Positions 11,874 through 19,963 of a stretch of DNA of 64,000 bases are shown here, in pieces (the first letter of the stretch is position 1; the number at the start of each line of letters is the position of its first letter). Position numbers and translations under genes: made by a program. This stretch comes from Limonium bicolor (taxonomy: Eukaryota > Streptophyta > Magnoliopsida > Caryophyllales > Plumbaginaceae): the NCBI GenBank assembly GCA_023374045.1, contig CM041783.1:119971503-120035502 (forward strand). Direction: 5' to 3'. Below the pieces are notes generated by a model, which was given only the letters and a program-made list of their open reading frames with translations, was not told the DNA's origin and did not search any database.

Positions 11874-13013
11874 TTTGTTTGGTTACTTTTGTGCGCTCTT
11901 TAATTTTCTGCTCCTTTTGCATCATATGAGAGTGAGGGTCCACACAAACCAGTTTCACCTCGGGGCCCATCTAGGGTCCCCTGTCAGGGACTCACACCTT
12001 TTAGGTGATGTGAATAAGCGGGGGAAAGGAGGAGGGTGTCGTCTAACCACACCCCCTTAATACCTGGGCCTTAGCCCCAAGCGTTTTCCTGGCAGTGTCC
12101 TTACCTAGCCCATTGTTTGGTCAGTCAAAGACCCGGCCATAGACTCACACCTTCAGGTGATGTGAAAAAAGTGGGGAAGCCCAAAGAGAATAGCGTGCAA
12201 GCCCTATTCCTTTGTGGTGACCTGGGCCCAAGCCCCAAGCACCTCTCCGGATCGATCCATACCCATATTGATTTAACCGTCAAGTGAGGACATGTTGAAT
12301 TTGTGTGGGCCTTGTTTGCTTGTGTGATCGGTCCACTACCCGACCTAGAAATTGATAGGAGTTTCCCCTACATCAACTTAGCCCAACCCGAATTGGCGGC
12401 TCTATTGTTTGCGGCCCAAAGGCCCTGTTTGATTTAATATGTGAATCATTTGGGCTTCGGCCCAAAAGTTTAGACTTAGGTGATTTCTCTCTTTCGGCCC
12501 AATTTGAATTATCAATTTAGTTCTAGGCCCATGAAAAACAAATCCACCTAAAGCAATCCATAAAAATCCATCAGGCCTTTCCATTTCAAGGCCCATTCTA
12601 GTCCAGGAAGACTTCTTACTTAGGTTTTGACCCACGATCCTAGACACGGGTATCATCTTCAGGCCCAGTCATAATTACTCGGCCCAAATTCCAATTCACA
12701 TCCAGAACATGGTTTAGAAATCACTTCGGCCCATTGCGCTTTACTTTTAACCCAAACACATTCTGGCCCAAGCGCCCAATTCTCAGAACATTTCAGCCTA
12801 GGCACCAGTTCACAGCTCATGAATCATTCCGGCCCATGTGCCTCTCTTCCAACTCATCTCGGGCCTCAGTGCCAACCCACAATTTTCAAAACATTCCAGC
12901 TCATGTGCTTTTCTTGCAGCCCAAACAAGTTTTAGCCTAAAACTTCTTTGCGGCCCAGAATTTTTAGCTCGGGTCACTTTTGTTTTCCAACAGATAAGCC
13001 CAAATCTCAAAGA

Positions 13014-14006
13014 ATGGGAGAGGGAGGAAATCCAATCAACATGGATGCCCAGTTAGCCAAAGAATTCAATGGGATGCTGGAAAAGATTGAGCGCATGGAG
13101 AGGGCCAACAAGCCAGCCGGTTTTGACTACTTTCCCACTGGATTATATCCCAAGGTTGATCTCCCTCCAAGGTTGAAATTGCCAACACTTCCTCTATACA
13201 AAGGTTCCTCCGACCCACAATTTCATTTGGCAATGTTCGATAGGGAAATGTCCATCCTTTCGCTAAACGACATGCAGAAGGCCAAGGTATTTGCTCACTA
13301 TCTTGATGAGACCCCTCAGCATTGGTACATAACTCAAAGGATAAATACCAAGACCTACGAGGAGGTATGTGAAGCTTTTCTGCATCATTTTGAGTACGCT
13401 AGAAGTTTTGGAGTCACCAGGGCTGATCTTGCAAGCACACAACAAACAGAAGGTGAATCAATGTCTGATTTTGTTAAGCGTTGGAGGATGAAGGCAGCCG
13501 CAATGCTCACACAGATGGACGAACAAGAGCAAATCCGAATGGTAATTAAAAGTATGCAGAAGCAATACAGTGACGAGCTGAAATTCACATACTTTCCTAG
13601 CTTCAACATGCTGATGGGACAAGTTAATGTCCTAGAAGAAATGATTCACCAAGGGGAGTTAAAACTTGGGAACTCAAAAAACACCGGGAATGGCTCGAGG
13701 ACAGCAGCCTGTATCCAAAGTGGCACCCGAAAGAGAACTAGGCAGCATGAGGTAAACACCGTTCGACAGATAAAAGGACCAGGACAAATCGTTGGGGCAA
13801 TGGAATTATCCCGAAAGAGCTCCCGTCAGAGAGAGTTCACAAACATCGGTCAACCATTGAGCCAGGCTTTTGAAAGACTCCAGGAACAAAACATGCTGCA
13901 ACCTCTCACCCCTCGACAAAGAGACCCTCAAAAAGGAAGGAATCTGAACAGTATTGTCAGTATCACCAGCTTCCCGGTAATGACACCGACAACTGCAAAA
14001 TTCTAA
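13014..14006 (+). CDS. gag: Ogre/Tat-like Gag, C-terminus frameshifted
   Basis: This is a capsid-type Gag of a Ty3/Gypsy element, expected to assemble cytoplasmic particles around the element RNA. The frame opens with ATG at 13,014 and a second in-frame ATG at 13,041, which aligns better with the third copy. A coiled-coil-like lead (EKIERMERANK) is followed by the retrotransposon gag domain with PLYKGSSDPQFHLAMFDREM, HYLDETPQHWY, YEEVCEAFLHHFEYA and FVKRWRMKAA. The zinc-knuckle-like end (CQYH...NC) is readable near 13,956-14,000, but in another frame, so an indel after about 13,700 breaks the C-terminus. An AACAG splice-acceptor-like site precedes the ATG. No pol follows. Confidence 0.8.
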   Translation: MGEGGNPINMDAQLAKEFNGMLEKIERMERANKPAGFDYFPTGLYPKVDLPPRLKLPTLPLYKGSSDPQFHLAMFDREMSILSLNDMQKAKVFAHYLDETPQHWYITQRINTKTYEEVCEAFLHHFEYARSFGVTRADLASTQQTEGESMSDFVKRWRMKAAAMLTQMDEQEQIRMVIKSMQKQYSDELKFTYFPSFNMLMGQVNVLEEMIHQGELKLGNSKNTGNGSRTAACIQSGTRKRTRQHEVNTVRQIKGPGQIVGAMELSRKSSRQREFTNIGQPLSQAFERLQEQNMLQPLTPRQRDPQKGRNLNSIVSITSFPVMTPTTAKF

Positions 14007-14873
14007 AGCAGCACATCCCACATCTTATCAATCAAGGTTTTCAACTCCCGAGTAGGAATCCCATGTCAAGCACCATCAGAGAATGCTATCTTCAAGTATT
14101 TTCTCCGATTTCTTCTCTTTACTAGTCATTTTTTATGTTTTTCCAATGTTTGTAGTAGTTAGTTTCCTTTATCATTTTCGGTGGTTTCTCTAGTCTGTAA
14201 TTTCAACATTATCTCATGATTCATAAATAAAATCATAGTTCCATTTTCAAATTCCTGTACAAACATTTTTCATTCATCGAAAAAAGAAAGAACAAAAGTT
14301 TTCCAGGGAAAAGCATCACGGAGTAATCATTTCCCGATATGGAAAGAACGATTTATATGTTGTTTCTAAAAGTTGAACATGCCACGCTACGGATCACAAC
14401 TCACCCCAAAACATCCAAAACAAACCACGAAGCGGTTCCAAATCCACATCTATCGAATTGTTGTCAAAAACCCCAAATCAATACTGAGGGCAATCTGAGT
14501 TTAGAATCGTTGTCTTCGAATCTTTTGGTTAAGCTTGTGAACAAATCTCTAGTGAAGATCTCGCGAGAGTGTCTTGAGTGGTGAAACCATGAGTGAACGA
14601 GCGTATGAATCTTACACGACTCGGTGAGTCCACATTCAAAGGTGAGGTAAACGGTATAACTCCGATCCGGAGGAGATAATTTGTAAATGTAGCCTTAGAC
14701 TACGAAAAGTACAAAGAACGATAACCAAATCTGGAATGACGAAGCACCTAGGTACAGCACCACATAGCCAAAGCTTGTAAACCCTATCACTAAACCCTAG
14801 GCACCCCCGTTGAGCCTTTCGTATAGCCCTTTTTGATATTATGAACTCCACAAAAAAACCCAGCCAATGATGA

Positions 14874-15068
14874 ATGTCCAGCCCGGTGACCAAAGGAAGC
14901 AAGGAGCCAGGTTCTCGGATAATGTTTTCATCAGTCCAAAGAAGCAACGCCGCTATCAGCATGACGAAGCAATCCGCAAATGGTCCCAAAGTGACACAGG
15001 ATCCAAAGAGCTCACATCAAAAACAGCTCTCGAAGCCCAAAACCGAGAAAACACAAGAAAACACATGA
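14874..15068 (+). CDS. Small basic ORF in Ogre 3' region, unknown
   Basis: This 64-residue frame is rich in Lys, Gln and Ser. The same frame is open in Ogre 3 (62,556-62,762) with matching stretches (VTKGSKEP, VQRSNAA, TQDPKSSH.KQLSK). In Ogre 2 it starts similarly but is frameshifted. I recognise no domain. It could be a real accessory peptide or chance conservation of a constrained RNA. Confidence 0.25.
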   Translation: MSSPVTKGSKEPGSRIMFSSVQRSNAAISMTKQSANGPKVTQDPKSSHQKQLSKPKTEKTQENT

Positions 15069-15573
15069 AGGCAAAGTCAAGAAAGGATAAAACAAGAGGC
15101 AAACCCGAAGTGCCTCGAGGAAATCCGAATGACAAAAAGAGGAATGGTGTGTAAAGGACGACTTCAAAAGTCCAAGTTCATAAGCTCGAAAGCAACGACA
15201 ACACAAAGCAGCTAGACGACTTCAAGACAAGGAAGATGATTCCGAGAAAAGAAGCAAGATGCAACTTTGGTCACGCCTTTTAACTCCACATACCTCAAAT
15301 ATCTCTCCATGGTCCCGTTGTCTTCATCACACCCCATGGCCATGTTATAAGCTTTAAAGACTTTCCGACTTGGTAGTTGTGTATCCATCACGTGAAAGTA
15401 ACAGATCGAATGCGTAAATTCATCAAGTATCAAATTCAATGGTCTAGAAGTTGTGACCGTAAGTTAGAAATGAGTGAAACACCAAACACGTCGAGTGTAG
15501 GTTAGGAAGCACCAAATCAGAACATAAGCCCTGACCCTGTGAGGACGAGACTCATTCGCACGTTTGATCAAAG

Positions 15574-15658
15574 AAAATACTGGGGCCAATCGATCGGAAC
15601 GATCGATTGCCATGAACTCTAGCTCATATTGTCTTAAGGGAAAAATACTGGGGGCAAT
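15574..15658 (+). other. Duplicated PPT-like motif around a palindrome, Ogre 1
   Basis: AAAATACTGGGGCCAAT (about 15,574-15,590) and AAAATACTGGGGGCAAT (15,642-15,658) flank a 10-bp inverted repeat CAATCGATCG/CGATCGATTG (15,587-15,609, 3-base loop). The second motif abuts the LTR and is the presumed plus-strand primer. The same arrangement is in Ogre 3 at 63,217-63,305. Confidence 0.6.
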
Positions 15659-15719
15659 TATTGGTTCCAACAATTGCTATGACAACACCAATTGAACCCA
15701 AAGCTCAAACCACCACCCT

Positions 15720-15880
15720 CCCCCACAGGTACACATGAGCCCTTACCTCCACTTCAAACACCTCAGGCTCACATAAGCCCTTACCTGACATATCAAACAC
15801 CACAGGCCCACATAAGCCCTTACCTACTATCAAACACCACAGGCCCACATAAGCCTTACCTTCACATCATACACCATACC
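15720..15880 (+). repeat. Minisatellite at Ogre LTR start
   Basis: About four copies of a roughly 40-base unit contain CACATAAGCCCTTACCT and CAAACACCACAGG. The same array type is greatly expanded in the Ogre 3 LTR (63,380-64,000). Confidence 0.75.
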
Positions 15881-16317
15881 TCACCGGCGGCATGTTCATC
15901 TCGTAGGAAATAAGTTATAAATCTGAAGTTTATAGTTAGAAAATGATAATTTCACTTTCCTTTTCAGTAAACAGAATTTTCTTCAAACACTGCCACGTTT
16001 GGCACCTCTTTCAACAATTTCTTGTCTTGAACAACTTTCCTTCAAACACTTCGGTTTCATAAACCTCATCATGGCCCACATTTGGCACACTTTCTAGCAA
16101 TGTCTTGCTTTGGACAATTTTTGACCTTAACATTGCCAGTTTGGCACATTTTCCAACGATTTCTTGTTTTGGACAAATTTCTACATACACTTTGATTGTA
16201 TTTTGACATGCATATCATCTTTGCCACGTTTGACACTTTCATAATCAACTTTCATCATGATCATTTGCATAAAGTTTACCTTGCATCCGTCCGTACGAAA
16301 CTCCTCATCATAGACCA

Positions 16318-16465
16318 GAGATGCAGATTCTCAGCCGAAGGTATAGATTCTTCAGAGTTGCAGATTCTCAGCCGAAGATGCAGATTCTTCAGGGATACAG
16401 ATTCTAGCCGAAGGTACAGATTCTTCAGAGATGCAGATTCTCAGCCAAAGATTCAGATTCACCAG
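16318..16465 (+). repeat. Minisatellite with GCAGATTCTCAGCCGAAG unit
   Basis: Three to four imperfect copies of a roughly 45-base unit alternate AGATTCTCAGCCGAAG and CAGATTCTTCAGAG. Confidence 0.7.
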
Positions 16466-16599
16466 AATAGATGAACTCAACCTCAGGCTCCTCATGAACC
16501 CAATTCCTACCATTCCACTTAGGCACCCATAGGTCCTACTTTACATTCGTCAATTTAGGCACACATCACATCGATCTCATTACATCTCTTCTCAATTCC

Positions 16600-16950
16600 A
16601 GGTTCCCGACACCTTATAATGCTCGGCGTAATCCATTCAACTCCAGGTTCCCGACACCTTATAATGCTCGGCGTAATCCATTCAACTTCAGGTTCCCGAC
16701 ACCTTATAATGCTCGGCGTATTCCAGGTTCCCGACACCTTATAATGCTCGGCGTATTCCAGGTTCCCGACACCTTATAATGCTCGGTGTATTCCAGGTTC
16801 CCGACACCTTATAATGCTTGGCGTATTCCAGGTTCCCGACACCTTATAATGCTCGGCGTGTCCCATTAATCTCAGGTTCCCGACACCCTATAATGCTCGG
16901 CGTATTTCATTCGCTTTCAGGTTCCCGACACCTTAGAATGCTCGGCGTAC
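16600..16950 (+). repeat. Minisatellite, GGTTCCCGACACC unit
   Basis: About nine copies of a 35-46 base unit carry GGTTCCCGACACCTTATA and ATGCTCGGCGTA. Each unit can form a stem CCGA/TCGG around a 13-base loop CACCTTATAATGC, for example 16,696-16,699 with 16,713-16,716. Spacers vary (ATCCATTCAACT or TTCCA). Confidence 0.8.
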
Positions 16951-16963
16951 TTCATTCCTTTAA

Positions 16964-17292
16964 AGGTAGTCAACGCCTTAGAATCGCTTGACATTATCTC
17001 ATTTCACATTTTAGGTTGTCAACGCCGCTTAGAATCGATTGACATTATCTCATTTCCACATTTAGGTTGTCAACGCCTTAGAATCGCTTGACATTATCTC
17101 ATTTCACATTTTAGGTTGTCAACGCCTTAGAATCGCTTGACATTATCTCATTTCCACATTTTAGGTTGTCAACGCCTTACAATCGCTTGACATTATCTCA
17201 TTTCCACATTTTAGGTTGTCAACGCCTTAGAATCACTTGACATTACTTCATTTCACTTTACTTATAGGTAGTCAGCGCCTTAGAATAGCTCG
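16964..17292 (+). repeat. Minisatellite, GGTTGTCAACGCC unit
   Basis: About seven copies of a roughly 50-base unit carry GTCAACGCCTTAGAATCGC and TTGACATTATCTCATTTCAC. Each can form GTCAA/TTGAC (for example 17,069-17,073 with 17,088-17,092) around CGCCTTAGAATCGC. That loop is clearly related to the loop of the preceding minisatellite, while the stem is different. Confidence 0.8.
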
Positions 17293-17308
17293 ACACAATC
17301 TACATATA

Positions 17309-17338
17309 GGGTCTTTTAAGACCCCAAAATTTTGGGGT
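17309..17338 (+). other. Two adjacent perfect inverted repeats
   Basis: GGGTCTT/AAGACCC (17,309-17,324, 2-base loop) overlaps an 18-bp perfect palindrome, ACCCCAAAATTTTGGGGT (17,321-17,338). The pair lies just after the minisatellites and about 850 bases before the TATA box. Its role is unknown. Confidence 0.7.
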
Positions 17339-17459
17339 ATCACTCAGGCATCAACTAGTCTTTTTCATTCATTACAAAGCCTAGTTGACGGGGGCAATCT
17401 GTTATACTCAAAATTTCAAACCCCCCGGAGTAGTCTCTAAGGCATACGTGATACAAAGG

Positions 17460-18155
17460 ACAAAAGGGGTCAAAAAGCACCAAGGCGGGATTTTCCAAGG
17501 ACATTTTCGGGATTTTCTATTTTTCATATGACTTGTTCATAACCTCCAAACACTCCAAATATCATAGTCATTATGAAAGGTATTTCATCATAATATTTAT
17601 TCTAGAAATTAAGCTTTTAATTCATATTATGAGCTAATTTCTTTAATAATTAACACATGAAATAACCTCAAAATAGACATAAAGGTTTCCAAAATTAAAA
17701 TAAAATTGTCACATGGTTATCATGACTACATACAGTCATAAACCTGAAATTATTTTATTTGGAACCTTAACCCAAAATTTAAAAGAGAAATTCAATCATT
17801 TTGCAATTTTCTCTCTCCTCTGGAAAATAACGAAATCAAAACAAAACATCATGAAATTTTAATACACGATAGAGGATGATATTTAGAGATTAATGCCGTT
17901 GAATTTCGTTATTTCGACTTTCCAATAATAAGTTATGAATTATGAGAGATGCCAGATTGTGAGATTTTTATCCAATCGGTTATTTATCCAAATAACCCGA
18001 TTCCAACTCTCACAATTCCTAAAATCATCCTTTATCTTCAGTTAAAATTTCATAATTTTTCTCGGCCTGCAGCATATTCTAAAAAATCAGATTCCCTTAG
18101 AGCACAAAATCAGGGTTTCAGATAAAAATCTTGTTCTATCAACATGGCCTTGCTC
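17460..18155 (+). other. AT-rich Ogre LTR segment upstream of promoter
   Basis: This stretch has no repeat array and no plausible reading frame. It is AT-rich LTR sequence leading to the TATA box, presumably U3. Confidence 0.5.
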
Positions 18156-18159
18156 TTTC

Positions 18160-18168
18160 TATAAAAGG
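18160..18168 (+). promoter_or_regulatory. TATA box of Ogre LTR
   Basis: TATAAAAGG lies within CTTTCTATAAAAGGGCC in the LTR. Ogre transcription would start about 30 bases downstream, near 18,195. The following A/C-rich stretch is a plausible leader. Confidence 0.65.
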
Positions 18169-18783
18169 GCCTTCCAAAAATGACCTAGGGCAGAGGATAA
18201 CACTTCCAAAGTCAGAAAACACAGCCACAAACTTTCTCCCCACGTTTTAACACTTCCAAGCCTCAAATCAATACCGAAACACTGCAGAAATCACCCCGAA
18301 ATCACTAAAACACATCCTTTCTTCTCCTATTGAGCTTCCAAGCACCAAAAACACACAAAACCACCACAAAAACAGAAGGGAAACATCCTTAACAGCATAA
18401 AGAAGAAGGAGTCAGAAGCACAATTCGAAGTCAATCCAAAACCGGCATCAACGAAGCACCAAAAGATCCCCGTTGTGAAGAGTCTTATTAAATCCGATGG
18501 TAAAACAGGAGTTGAAGTCATGTTTTTCTGACTTTGTTCAACTTTAACTACTCTGTGTTAAAATTTGGAGTCGAATTGACTTTTTATCGCTTCTGAATTA
18601 GCGTTTGTTTTCGCTTCTGCCCAATAACTTGTTTGCTAAGTTTCGTGTTAAATTCGAATTCAAATTGTAAACTTTCAATCACTAACGTGTTTAGAATCTT
18701 TCAGGCTACCTACCCATAAAATTTGATCCAGAAAACACTGCTCTGTCCGCTGTCCGAGGGCGGTCCGCACCCACGAACGCTAT

Positions 18784-19005
18784 GTCCGGGGTCCCGGACG
18801 CCCTGTCCGAAGCCGGACGCCCCGGACGGTGGCGGGATATTTTTATTTTCAAAATTTAGGGATTTATAAAACATGTTCGGGCCACGGACGTCCTGTCCGT
18901 GGCCCCGGACTTTTCAAAATCTCGTTTCTGTTTAAATTTGACTTTTCTGTGTAATTAAGTTAACTAGGGTCCGTGGGTTCGGACATTAGGTCCGTAGCCA
19001 CGGAC
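18784..19005 (+). repeat. GC-rich hairpin array in Ogre LTR
   Basis: Perfect stems are GTCCGGGG/CCCCGGAC (18,784-18,827), GGCCACGGAC/GTCCGTGGCC (18,880-18,904) and GTCCGTGG/CCACGGAC (18,969-19,005). They sit in otherwise AT-rich LTR and are rich in CpG. A decayed further copy is near 19,497-19,535. Confidence 0.7.
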
Positions 19006-19963
19006 GAAAACAAAACTTGACCTAATTCCGCCTCCGAAACCCTAGTTTAGGTATTTTAATTTCCACTTTAATTTCTGTCAAAAAAATGTTAAAAAATAAA
19101 AAAAAAAAACAGCGCGCGCTTAGGTTAAAAACGACTCGTAATAAGCCGTAATTAAACTAAGTAGAGGAAAAACGACTTCTAGGGTAATGAAAGTAATTGA
19201 ACCCTAATTAAGTCGAATATCAAGCTACCGAACCGAACTCTCCTTTCCTAGTTTGATCTAGGTTAAAATTAGGTGGCGACTCTTAATAGGTTCCAGTGAG
19301 CTAGCTTAGGTTTTAATAATTTTTGTTATATGACATAGTTATTAATCTAGGTTATAAGTGGACCTAAAACCCGGTTAGATCCTAATCAACTTTAATCAGC
19401 ATTGGATAGGGTTTAAAATCGAGGCTCACACCCGGAATTTTTCAAAATTTCGTTTTCCTTTAATTCGACTTTTCTGTAAAACTAGGTTAATTAGGGTATG
19501 TGGTTTCGGAACGGTAGGTCCGTGGCCACGGGCAGAAACAAAATTCGACCGTATTCTGCCTCCAAAACTAGATTAGGTAATCTCACTTTTCACTTTAAAT
19601 TTCTGTCAAAAGATTATAAAAATTTTAAAAAATCAGAAGTTCGCGCACTTAGGTTAACTCATGTTGTAATAAGTCGTAATTAAACTAAGTAGCGGAAGAA
19701 CGACTTCGAGGGGTAATGAAAGTAATTGAACCCTAGATAAGTCGAATACCAAGCCCCGAACCCGAACTCTCCTTTCCAAATTTAATCTAGGTTAAAATTA
19801 GGCGGCGACTCTAATTAGGTTCCAGTGAGCTAACTTAGGACTTAGTAGTTAATGTTTTATGACATAGTTATTAAGCTTAGGTTTATAAGTGGACCTAGAA
19901 CCCGACCTAATCCTAATCAACTTGAATCAACATAGGACAGGGTTCAAAAAATCTAGGCTCACA
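18904..19963 (+). repeat. 0.53-kb tandem duplication at Ogre LTR 3' end
   Basis: 18,904-19,430 and 19,431-19,963 are diverged copies sharing, in order, TTTTCAAAAT, a hairpin remnant, AATTAAACTAAGTAG, ATGAAAGTAATTGAACCCTA and TAGGTTCCAGTGAGCTA. The first copy ends GGCTCACA, the very sequence that ends the LTR, so the repeat unit boundary equals the LTR terminus. Confidence 0.7.

Larger units (their letters stand above)
11869..15658 (+). mobile_element. Ogre-like element 1, internal domain (left end interrupted by LARD A)
   Basis: The sequence from about 11,874 is homologous to the start of a second Ogre interior at about 20,046, just after its primer site. Parts are, in order, an untranslated leader with many GGCCCA motifs, a gag ORF (13,014-14,006), and a 1.65-kb 3' untranslated region ending in a polypurine-like ACTGGGGGCAAT before the LTR. 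There is no pro-pol: gag is followed directly by 3' sequence, as in the third copy at 60,524-63,305. A gag-only element of this kind is a TR-GAG-type non-autonomous retrotransposon. Confidence 0.78.
14007..15658 (+). other. Ogre 1 3' untranslated region
   Basis: This is noncoding apart from a small basic ORF (14,874-15,068). Blocks such as GAGAGTGTCTTGAG, GACGAAGCACCTAGGTA, CACCCCCGTTGAGCCTTTC and ATCCAAAGAGCTCACATCAA recur in the same order in Ogre 2 (21,890-22,500) and Ogre 3 (62,150-62,700), so the region is a family feature and not decayed flank. Confidence 0.65.
15659..19963 (+). mobile_element. Ogre-like LTR (4.3 kb) shared by two interiors
   Basis: The start is placed after the PPT-like ACTGGGGGCAAT. 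The first bases read TATTGGTTCC here and TGTTGGTTCC in the third copy (63,306), so the TG end has mutated. The end GGCTCACA is followed after AAA by the Ogre-type primer site at 19,967. The LTR holds four minisatellite blocks, a strong TATA box at 18,160, a GC-rich hairpin array (18,784-19,005) and a 0.53-kb tandem duplication at its 3' end. Its only open frames are short shadows. Confidence 0.8.

Noticed and set aside
16600..17292. Regular direct repeats reminiscent of a CRISPR array
   Set aside because: The units are contiguous minisatellite repeats without unique spacers, inside a plant LTR.
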